Under the pieces are notes generated by a model. It was given only the letters and a program-made list of their open reading frames with translations, was not told the DNA's origin and did not search any database. The position numbers were made by a program, and so were the translations under genes. 5,019 nucleotides of DNA from Bacteroidota bacterium (GTDB lineage Bacteria; Bacteroidota; Ignavibacteria; UBA10030; F1-140-MAGs086): assembly GCA_005792205.1 (NCBI GenBank), contig SXSO01000042.1, forward strand, positions 1-5,019, written 5' to 3'. This document shows, one piece after another, positions 1-5,019 of this stretch (position 1 is the first letter of the stretch; each line of letters begins with the position of its first letter).

Positions 1-153
1 ACATATAGAACAATTTACAAATCAAATTTAAACATTTCACAAGCCGTTGAACAACTTGAAACAAATAAAAATTTAGATTTAGAATCTCGCTATATTATTG
101 AGTTTATTAAATCAAGTAAAAGAGGATTAATTTCTTCAAATCGCACAAGGTAA
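1..153 (+). CDS. lpxA: Acyl-ACP--UDP-N-acetylglucosamine O-acyltransferase, C-terminal end only
   Basis: The first 50 codons are open from the window edge to the TAA at 151-153. They read as the C-terminal helical domain of LpxA, which catalyses the first step of lipid A synthesis: transfer of an R-3-hydroxyacyl chain from ACP to UDP-GlcNAc in the cytoplasm. Recognisable parts are the helix YRTIYKSNLNISQAVEQLE and the closing block EFIKSSKRGLI, matching the family's usual 'AY+.LYRSGL...A...E' helix and 'F..SS+RG' tail. The left-handed hexapeptide beta-helix with the catalytic His lies outside the window, so activity cannot be judged. The last six residues after the RGLI block (SSNRTR) form a slightly extended tail. 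The next gene follows on the same strand after 32 nt. The gene shows that the host makes lipid A and has an outer membrane. The family call is confident, although only about a fifth of the protein is visible. Confidence 0.85.
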   Translation, partial: TYRTIYKSNLNISQAVEQLETNKNLDLESRYIIEFIKSSKRGLISSNRTR

Positions 154-185
154 TTGTTATTTTGAGTTTTAAAACTTTTAAAATT

Positions 186-929
186 ATGCAAATGTATTTT
201 TTTGATACTCAATTTAATAGCGGTAAATACAATATGGAATGCGATCTATATCTTATAAAAAATTTTGAAAGTTTAGGGAAAATTCCAATACTTCGTTTTT
301 ATAGATGGAAACCATTTTGCATATCAATAGGATATAATCAAAGTGACGAATTTTTAAATTATGAAATTTGTCGCAATGAAAATGTAGAAATTGTTCGTCG
401 TCCAACGGGAGGAAGAGCAATTTATCACTGTAATGAAGCCACATATAGCATTATCATGGAATCAAATGAGAGCATCAGTTTAACTTACAATAAAATTAGC
501 TTTGTAATTTTAGAAGCTATAAAAAATTTTGGAATTGATGTTCATCATTCAAATGGTTCTTCTCTAACTCGTGAAATTTATTCCAATAAAAATTCATTTT
601 CTTGTTTTTCAACTTTTACAAAAAACGAAATCAAATTTCAAAATAAAAAACTTGTTGGAAGTGCTCAACATAGATTTGGAAATATATTGCTTCAACAAGG
701 TTCAATTATGATTGGAGATGAATTTAAATATCTTCCAAAATTTTGCAAAGATTTTTCAATTGAAAATTTGAATTATCTAAATGAACATACAATAAGTATC
801 AATTCAATTTTAAATAAAGATATTTCATATGAAAATATTAGAGATGAAATAAAGAAATCTTTTGAAAAAAATTGGAATGCAAATTTTATTCCATTAGATT
901 CTTATATTGAAAATAATTTTCTAAAATAA
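186..929 (+). CDS. LipM-like octanoyltransferase (lipoate/biotin protein ligase fold)
   Basis: This 247-residue protein has the BPL/LplA/LipB catalytic fold. Seen: an N-terminal FFDTQFNSGKYNMECD segment, the substrate loop RRPTGGRAIYH at about residues 71-81, and KLVGSAQHR with downstream ILLQQGSIMI from about residue 155. A Cys-Phe pair lies near residue 140, about 15 residues before the KLVGSAQ lysine. That is where LipM carries its acyl-thioester cysteine, whereas LplA ligases rely on the lysine and lack it. LipM moves octanoate from octanoyl-ACP to GcvH or E2 lipoyl domains in the cytoplasm. Octanoyltransferase is therefore inferred over lipoate ligase; a LipL-type amidotransferase is the main alternative. 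The start is placed at ATG 186 because family members begin just before this aromatic-Asp-Thr motif. ATG 192 is equally possible. An in-frame TTG at 162 would add eight residues, with AGG 11 nt upstream. The gene sits between lpxA and panB on one strand. Confidence 0.75.
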   Translation: MQMYFFDTQFNSGKYNMECDLYLIKNFESLGKIPILRFYRWKPFCISIGYNQSDEFLNYEICRNENVEIVRRPTGGRAIYHCNEATYSIIMESNESISLTYNKISFVILEAIKNFGIDVHHSNGSSLTREIYSNKNSFSCFSTFTKNEIKFQNKKLVGSAQHRFGNILLQQGSIMIGDEFKYLPKFCKDFSIENLNYLNEHTISINSILNKDISYENIRDEIKKSFEKNWNANFIPLDSYIENNFLK

Positions 930-940
930 ATTTTATAAAG

Positions 941-1735
941 ATGAAACACACAATAAAAACAATTTTTTCAATGAAATTGAAAAAAGAGAAAATCACAGCA
1001 CTTACTGCGTATGATTTTTTAACTGCGAAATTTTTAGATGAAAGTGGAATTGATATAATACTTGTTGGAGATTCTCTTTCAAATGTTTTTCAAGGAAATA
1101 AAACTACACTTCCTGTTACACTTGATGAGATGATTTATCACGCAAAGATTGTTACTTCTGCTGTAAAAAATGCACTTGTAATTGTTGATATGCCGTTTTT
1201 AAGTTATCAAGTTAGTGAAACTGATGCAATAAAAAATTGTGGAAGAATTATGAAAGAAACCAATTGTTATGGAGTAAAACTTGAAGGTGGAATTGAAATT
1301 GCAAACATTGTAAAAAAACTTACTTCAATTGGAATTCCTGTAATGGGACATTTGGGATTAACGCCTCAATCAATAAATCAATTTGGAGATTATTCTCTTC
1401 GTGCAACTGAAAAAAATGAAGCAAAAAAACTTTTGAGTGATGCAAAAATTTTAGAAACGTCAAATTGCTTTTCTATTGTTTTAGAAAAAATTCCTTCTCA
1501 ACTTGCAAAAAAAGTCACAGCATCAGTTTCAATTCCAACAATTGGAATTGGTGCAGGAATTCATTGTGATGGACAAATTCTTGTTACTCACGATATATTG
1601 GGAATGTTTGAAGAATTTAATTTAAAATTTGTAAGAAAATATTTTGATGGAGCAAAAGTATTCAAAGAAGTTTTTTCAAAATATAAAGACGATGTGAAAA
1701 AGAAAAAATTTCCAAACGAAAAAGAAAGTTTTTGA
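941..1735 (+). CDS. panB: 3-methyl-2-oxobutanoate hydroxymethyltransferase (ketopantoate hydroxymethyltransferase)
   Basis: PanB transfers a hydroxymethyl group from 5,10-methylenetetrahydrofolate to 2-oxoisovalerate, giving ketopantoate. This is the first committed step of pantothenate and CoA synthesis, in the cytoplasm. The 264 residues match the family's usual length from end to end. Landmarks are ITALTAYDFLTAK (18-30), ILVGDSLSNV (40-49) with metal-ligand candidate Asp44, TLPVTLDEMIYH (56-67), VDMPFLSYQ (82-90) with Asp83, GVKLEGG (111-117) with Lys113 and Glu115, GHLGLTPQS (136-144), Glu182 in LEKIP as the probable catalytic base, and IPTIGIGAGIHCDGQILVTHDILG (198-221). All expected active-site residues are present. 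The C-terminus ends in a Lys-rich tail. It starts 11 nt after the LipM-like gene, with only AAAG directly before the ATG. Its TGA is separated by one base from the surE start, suggesting coupled translation. No other pan gene is in the window. Confidence 0.97.
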   Translation: MKHTIKTIFSMKLKKEKITALTAYDFLTAKFLDESGIDIILVGDSLSNVFQGNKTTLPVTLDEMIYHAKIVTSAVKNALVIVDMPFLSYQVSETDAIKNCGRIMKETNCYGVKLEGGIEIANIVKKLTSIGIPVMGHLGLTPQSINQFGDYSLRATEKNEAKKLLSDAKILETSNCFSIVLEKIPSQLAKKVTASVSIPTIGIGAGIHCDGQILVTHDILGMFEEFNLKFVRKYFDGAKVFKEVFSKYKDDVKKKKFPNEKESF

Positions 1736-1736
1736 A

Positions 1737-2534
1737 ATGAAGAGACACAAATTTTCATGTAAGAAAAAATATAAAATACTTATTTCAAATGATGATGGAA
1801 TTTTTTCGCAAGGAATTTTTGCCTTAGTAAATGAATTAAAAAAAATTGGTGAAGTTGTTGTAGTTGCTCCAGATAAGCAACAAAGTGCCGTTGGACATGC
1901 AATTACAATGAACTATCCAATTAGAGCAATTCCATATAATTTTGATGGAAATATAAATGGATTTGCAGTTGATGGAACTCCTGCCGATTGTGTAAAACTT
2001 GCTATAAAATATTTACTTTCAGAAATTCCTGATATTATAGTTTCAGGAATAAATCACGGTTCAAACACTGCAATTAGTGTGATTTATTCAGGAACGGTTT
2101 CAGCAGCAACTGAAGGAACAATTCTTGGAATTCCGTCAATTGCAATTTCACTTGCAACTTTTGGAACTTGTGATTTTACTTATGCTGCAAAATTTTCTCG
2201 TGAAATCACCAAACTTGTTTTGAAAAATAAACTTCCAGAAGGAACTTTGTTAAATATAAATATTCCACCAATTTCCGAAAGTGAAATTAAAGGAGTAAAA
2301 ATTACACGTCAAGGAAAATCACTTTGGGATGATACTTTTGATATTAGAAAAGATCCATCTAATAAAGAATATTTTTGGCTTACAGGAAATTTAAAAATTT
2401 TAGATAAAGATGAAGATGTAGATGTAGATGAAATAGCAGTTTTAAATAAATATATTTCAATCACTCCAATTCAATATGATTTAACAGATTACAAAATGTT
2501 TAAGAAATTGAAAAAATGGAAAATAAAAAAATAA
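1737..2534 (+). CDS. surE: 5'-nucleotidase SurE (nucleoside 5'-monophosphatase)
   Basis: SurE is a metal-dependent phosphatase that dephosphorylates nucleoside 5'- and 3'-monophosphates, and in some species short polyphosphate. It is associated with stationary-phase survival. The 265-residue product has the family's metal and active site: SNDDGI with Asp19-Asp20 at the end of strand 1, PDKQQSAVGHAIT (46-58) with Ser50, VDGTPADCV (78-86), and the Asn loop SGINHGSN (103-110) with Asn106. SAATEGTILGIPSIAIS (122-138) follows, and the C-terminal YISITPIQYDLTDY (239-252) is also typical. The N-terminus carries about 11 extra, mostly basic residues before the first strand; no internal Met offers a shorter start. 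The DKDEDVDVDE stretch (223-232) is encoded by five imperfect GATNNA hexamers and falls where the family has an acidic loop, so I read it as ordinary. The gene lies one base after panB and 6 nt before the DUF5655 gene. Confidence 0.97.
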   Translation: MKRHKFSCKKKYKILISNDDGIFSQGIFALVNELKKIGEVVVVAPDKQQSAVGHAITMNYPIRAIPYNFDGNINGFAVDGTPADCVKLAIKYLLSEIPDIIVSGINHGSNTAISVIYSGTVSAATEGTILGIPSIAISLATFGTCDFTYAAKFSREITKLVLKNKLPEGTLLNINIPPISESEIKGVKITRQGKSLWDDTFDIRKDPSNKEYFWLTGNLKILDKDEDVDVDEIAVLNKYISITPIQYDLTDYKMFKKLKKWKIKK

Positions 2535-2540
2535 ACTAAT

Positions 2541-3458
2541 ATGAAATTATTTAATATCAATAAAAATCACAAAATAGAAAATTTATTTTCAAAAAACTTT
2601 GAAACAGAAAAAGAAATTCAAAACTTAGTTGAAAAAAATTTAGATACATTATTTAAACTGCAATTTATAACATCTGAATTATCAATAAAAAGTTTTCGCA
2701 TTGATACACTTGCATTTGATGAAGAAAATAAATCTTTTGTTATAATTGAATATAAAAAGGATAGAAGTTTTACAATAATGGATCAAGGATTTACATATCT
2801 ATCTTTGATGCTGAATAATAAATCAGATTTTATACTTGAATACAACGAAAACTGTAGTAAAAATTTAAAAAGAGATGATATTGATTGGTCTCAATCAAAA
2901 GTAATTTTTATTTCTCAAAATTTTACTGATTTTCAAAAACAATCTATAAATTTTAAAGATGCTTTATTTGAACTTTGGGAAATAAAAAAATATGAAAACG
3001 GTTTATTGGTTTTGATTCCATATAAATCTACTTCTAATGAAAGTATATCAACTATTTCAAAAGATACAAATGATGTAGTTTCAAAAATTGCAAAAGAAAT
3101 AAAAATCTATACAGAAGAATATCATTTAGAATTTGTTTTTGACAATGTAAAAGAATTATATTTTACTCTTAAAGAAAGAATTTTAAATTTTGGAAATGAT
3201 ATTGAAATAGTTTATAGAAAGTTTTATATTGCTTTTGTAAGAAAAACAAACTTTGTAGATATTGAGGTTCAACAAAAACAAATAAAAGTTTCTATCAATA
3301 TGATAAAAGGTGAGTTGGATGATACAAGAAAATTAGCAAAAGATGTAAGTACTATTGGTCATTTGGGAAATGGTGATTATCAAATAAATATAAATTCTGA
3401 AGATGACTTAGATTATATTATATTTTTGATTAAGCAATCATATAAAAATCAAGAATAA
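2541..3458 (+). CDS. DUF5655 protein with PD-(D/E)XK nuclease-like N-terminal domain
   Basis: This 305-residue protein looks intact and has two parts. Residues about 20-160 resemble the NucS/DUF91-like PD-(D/E)XK fold: an opening acidic helix ETEKEIQNLVEKNL (21-34), then FRIDTLAFD with Asp55, VIIEYKKD with the Glu70-x-Lys72 pair, and MDQGFTYL with Gln82, in the usual order of catalytic motifs. A linker rich in Ser and Lys follows (about 162-190). Residues about 192-302 are the DUF5655 domain, with NFVDIEVQQKQIKV (237-250), KGELDD (256-261), and DVSTIGHLGNGDYQI (268-282). DUF5655 proteins are often labelled 'predicted transport protein' without support. No signal peptide or membrane helix is visible, so a cytoplasmic role on nucleic acid is more plausible. 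The real substrate is unknown, and defence or repair is only a guess. The gene starts 6 nt after surE with no Shine-Dalgarno sequence, ends the plus-strand cluster, and has base composition like its neighbours. Confidence 0.85.
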   Translation: MKLFNINKNHKIENLFSKNFETEKEIQNLVEKNLDTLFKLQFITSELSIKSFRIDTLAFDEENKSFVIIEYKKDRSFTIMDQGFTYLSLMLNNKSDFILEYNENCSKNLKRDDIDWSQSKVIFISQNFTDFQKQSINFKDALFELWEIKKYENGLLVLIPYKSTSNESISTISKDTNDVVSKIAKEIKIYTEEYHLEFVFDNVKELYFTLKERILNFGNDIEIVYRKFYIAFVRKTNFVDIEVQQKQIKVSINMIKGELDDTRKLAKDVSTIGHLGNGDYQININSEDDLDYIIFLIKQSYKNQE

Positions 3459-3462
3459 AATT

Positions 3463-4092
3463 TTAGCAACAACAATTGTTTTTTCCTTTTGCTTTTTCAA
3501 ATGCTTCGTTTCCTTCTTTAATTGAAAAATAAATTATTCCAACTGTTCCAAAAATATCTGTAAATTGAAATTTTGTAATTTCATAGATTACACTTGAAAT
3601 AAGCAATACAATTGACATATAAATACAAACCTTTGTACAATTAGCATCTGAAATCATTGGAGATGAATTTAAAATTTTTCCAATATTTTTTTTTTCAAAA
3701 TACAACCAAAGCATAATGAAAATTGAAATAATGGAAATAATAGTTCCAATGAATGTAGAGTTTGGTTTATTATCATAAATCAAATTCAAAACAATACCAA
3801 TTCCTAATCCAATTGATAAAAGATAAAAACAGATTCCCGTAATTTTTAATGCAGTTATTTCAAATTTTGTTTTTTGTGTTTCAGGATTTTTTTTTATTCG
3901 TAAAATCATTTGTAAAATTCCAACTCCTGAAATTGCTTCAATAAAACTATCAATTCCAAATCCAAATAAAGTTAATGTTTCATCTTTTATTCCAAAAAAA
4001 ACTGAAATTATTCCTTCAACTATATTGTAAAAAAATGTGAAATACCCAAGAAAAATAGCTCTGTTATAAAGTTTTAATTCTTCATTTGACAT
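3463..4092 (-). CDS. Short cation diffusion facilitator (CDF) family transporter, cysteine-substituted site
   Basis: This 209-residue membrane protein has about six hydrophobic helices (roughly 11-33, 41-64, 82-106, 113-131, 153-171, 178-191), the core of a CDF metal/proton antiporter in the inner membrane. It stops where CDF proteins usually continue into a cytoplasmic C-terminal metal-sensing domain, so it belongs to the short, domain-lacking kind. Helix 2 carries FGIDSFIEAISG, with Asp48 and Glu52 at the spacing of the Dx3D pair. Before helix 5, SDANCTKVC lines up with the YiiP segment ADMLHYQSD, putting Cys152 and Cys156 where His153 and Asp157 would be. The C-terminus ends in NNCCC. A soft or thiophilic metal substrate is inferred, not shown. 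The protein could also be a CDF relative with another function. It starts 7 nt after the LPP20 stop, so the two minus genes probably share a transcript. It converges on the DUF5655 gene with a 4-nt gap. Confidence 0.8.
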   Translation of the reverse strand: MSNEELKLYNRAIFLGYFTFFYNIVEGIISVFFGIKDETLTLFGFGIDSFIEAISGVGILQMILRIKKNPETQKTKFEITALKITGICFYLLSIGLGIGIVLNLIYDNKPNSTFIGTIISIISIFIMLWLYFEKKNIGKILNSSPMISDANCTKVCIYMSIVLLISSVIYEITKFQFTDIFGTVGIIYFSIKEGNEAFEKAKGKNNCCC

Positions 4093-4099
4093 ATTAAAA

Positions 4100-4930
4100 T
4101 TATTTTACAAGTGATTCAAAAAAAGCAGAAATTTTTTTATCAAAATTTGTTTCAAGTTTTTTTTCTATTGATTTTATTGCTCTTTCTTTTGCTTCATCAA
4201 TTGTCAAATGTGCGTCTCTTCCTTTGTCAGAAAAATTTATTATTGAATTATTTTTATTGTCAGATACATTTAATAAAATATTCCATCTTACAAATTTTTC
4301 TTGTTTTTGTTGTACTTCAATTTCATTGAAATCCACTTTTCCATTGATGGAAAAAATTGCATTTTCGTTTACAACAAATCCAAAACTATTTAGGATTGAA
4401 GCAATTTTATTTGTAATTTTTTTTTCACCATCATTTTCAAGAAAAATAGAAAACGAAATTTTTTTTGCAACAATTGAACTCAAATTTAAAATTTCTTCGT
4501 AATTGTATTTTGTTTCTATTTTTATGTTTGAAATAATTCTATGTTGAAACAAAAGAGGAACGTTTTCTTCACAATTTTTTTTTGCAATATTTAGTATTGC
4601 GTATTTGGTTACAGAATCAATTTCGTTTTTATATTTTTCAATATAGTAAAGAATTTTCTCTTCGTTATTTATGATTTTATCAAGATAAATTTTTGAAGTT
4701 TCAATTCTGTCAATATAGCATAAAACATAATTTTTTCCACTGTTATCAATATAGAATTCGCCAAACTTTACATTGAGTAAATTTTGAGAGGAAGTAAGTT
4801 GAATATTTTTATTTACTTTTGTTTGAGTTTTAAAATTTGGATTTTCATCTGAAAAAGTTTCTTCATGTTTAGTTTCAAAAGTTTCTTTAACATTAATTTT
4901 ACTTTCAAAAAATTTAGATGACCAACTATT
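4100..4930 (-). CDS. LPP20-family envelope lipoprotein, 5' end missing
   Basis: The minus frame is open from codon 5012-5014, just inside an in-frame stop at 5015-5017, to the TAA at 4100-4102, but contains no ATG or GTG usable as a start. The only start-type codon is a TTG at 4550-4552, in the middle of the domain, so a 150-residue protein starting there is unlikely to be real. Upstream of that TTG the frame continues with SKINVKETFETKHEE and FGEFYIDNSGKNYVLCYIDR (about 4709-4770). This is the LPP20 signature (an FGxxYID..G..YVLxYIDR strand pair) followed by a charged helix. The C-terminal half has a helix, a GFVVNENAIFSI strand, and the NFSDKGRDAHLTIDEAKERAI motif (roughly 4160-4240) seen in larger LPP20-like proteins. 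The expected signal peptide, lipobox Cys and first strand are absent. Sequence beyond about 4930 differs in composition and does not resemble the family, suggesting truncation by a junction. LPP20-type proteins are outer-envelope lipoproteins of unknown biochemical role. Confidence 0.6.
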   Translation of the reverse strand, partial: NSWSSKFFESKINVKETFETKHEETFSDENPNFKTQTKVNKNIQLTSSQNLLNVKFGEFYIDNSGKNYVLCYIDRIETSKIYLDKIINNEEKILYYIEKYKNEIDSVTKYAILNIAKKNCEENVPLLFQHRIISNIKIETKYNYEEILNLSSIVAKKISFSIFLENDGEKKITNKIASILNSFGFVVNENAIFSINGKVDFNEIEVQQKQEKFVRWNILLNVSDNKNNSIINFSDKGRDAHLTIDEAKERAIKSIEKKLETNFDKKISAFFESLVK

Positions 4931-5019
4931 CAGTTTAAGCGAGGACGAAAAATTAGACGAATCTAGATATTTGGAAATAGGCGAGACGGTATTAGCCGAG
5001 GAAGCAAAGCTGTCTTATC
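4923..5019 (+). other. Compositionally foreign edge segment with start-less open plus frame
   Basis: From about 4931 to the window end G+C is 37 of 89 by hand count, against 19 of 90 in the preceding stretch, and six CpG dinucleotides appear where the previous 90 bases have none. The plus frame beginning with codon 4923-4925 stays open to the edge and reads LFSLSEDEKLDESRYLEIG and onward, rich in Glu, Asp, Leu and Lys with codons such as GAG, GAC, GGC, GCC and CTG that are rare elsewhere in the window. It resembles a soluble helical protein more than the opposite strand does, where the reading is a serine-heavy string or hits stops. No ATG or GTG opens this frame after the composition change. 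It may be the interior of a truncated gene joined here by rearrangement, insertion or misassembly. I do not recognise the protein. Confidence 0.35.

Noticed and set aside
154..185. Possible internal promoter between lpxA and the LipM-like gene
   Set aside because: The gap is only 32 nt of AT-rich sequence, where -10-like hexamers occur by chance. No paired -35/-10 arrangement stands out.
253..444. Minus-strand open frame of 63 codons inside the LipM-like gene
   Set aside because: It lies wholly opposite a well-supported conserved gene and its translation resembles no family, so it is a shadow frame of AT-rich coding DNA.
2403..2432. Five imperfect GATNNA hexamers in surE, a possible slippage repeat
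   Set aside because: The hexamers vary and encode an acidic loop usual at this place in SurE, so there is no sign of length variation or phase variability.
3261..3281. Shared peptide IEVQQKQ in the DUF5655 protein and in the LPP20 protein (4301-4321)
   Set aside because: Codons differ (for example GAG GTT versus GAA GTA), the flanks are unrelated, and the residues fit each family's own pattern, so this is chance in Lys/Gln/Glu-rich proteins rather than a duplicated segment.
3466..3490. AACAATTGTT palindrome followed by a T-rich run, a possible terminator
   Set aside because: The palindrome has no loop and only A/T-rich pairing, and it lies inside the CDF coding sequence. It could not form a stable intrinsic terminator hairpin.
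4111..4502. Two overlapping plus-strand open frames (72 and 92 codons)
   Set aside because: They are antisense to the conserved C-terminal half of the LPP20 protein. Their Phe/Leu-rich translations are the expected mirror of Lys/Glu-rich coding sequence.
4100..4552. A complete 150-residue gene starting at TTG 4552
   Set aside because: The same frame carries recognisable LPP20 domain sequence well upstream of this TTG, so the codon is an internal leucine and the true 5' end is missing.
4931..5019. Repeated GCGAG/GCCGAG-like words, considered as a CRISPR, tRNA or inverted-repeat element
   Set aside because: The words are short, unevenly spaced and explained by repeated Gly/Ala-Glu codons in the plus frame. 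No cloverleaf, regular repeat or stem longer than a few pairs was found.

Overview
The window is AT-rich, gene-dense chromosomal DNA from a diderm (Gram-negative) bacterium. It encodes the C-terminal end of LpxA, a lipid A biosynthesis enzyme, and part of an LPP20-type envelope lipoprotein. None of the start codons has a convincing Shine-Dalgarno sequence at normal spacing. Their upstream stretches are A/T-rich, as in the Bacteroidota/Chlorobi/Ignavibacteria group. The LpxA tail and the LPP20 protein also fit that kind of lineage (FCB-like), but the taxonomic guess is weak. The odd length of the window suggests it may be a whole metagenomic contig rather than a slice.

Layout, plus strand (1-3458): a tight, same-strand cluster of the end of lpxA, a LipM-like octanoyltransferase of the lipoate/biotin ligase fold, panB (pantothenate synthesis), surE (nucleoside monophosphatase) and a DUF5655 protein with a PD-(D/E)XK nuclease-like N-terminal domain. 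Gaps are 32, 11, 1 and 6 nt, so co-transcription is likely. The first four are housekeeping genes of envelope, cofactor and nucleotide metabolism. The DUF5655 gene is the accessory member at the end of the run.

Layout, minus strand (3463 to about 4930): two genes converge on the plus-strand cluster with only 4 nt between the facing stop codons. Read in their own direction they are an LPP20-family lipoprotein gene lacking its 5' end, then a short six-helix cation diffusion facilitator (CDF) transporter 7 nt downstream. The CDF transporter has cysteines where the classical His and Asp metal ligands of helix 5 would be.

Right edge (about 4930-5019): the sequence changes character abruptly. G+C counted by hand rises from 19/90 (4841-4930) to 37/89 (4931-5019), and CpG goes from none to six. 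The lipoprotein homology ends here, and an open plus-strand frame with ordinary protein-like composition but no start codon begins. This looks like a rearrangement junction, an insertion edge or a chimeric assembly end.

No RNA gene, CRISPR array, insertion sequence, riboswitch, promoter or convincing terminator was found. I see no clear new multi-gene system. The most notable items are the right-edge junction, the cysteine-substituted CDF metal site and the DUF5655/PD-(D/E)XK protein attached to a housekeeping operon.
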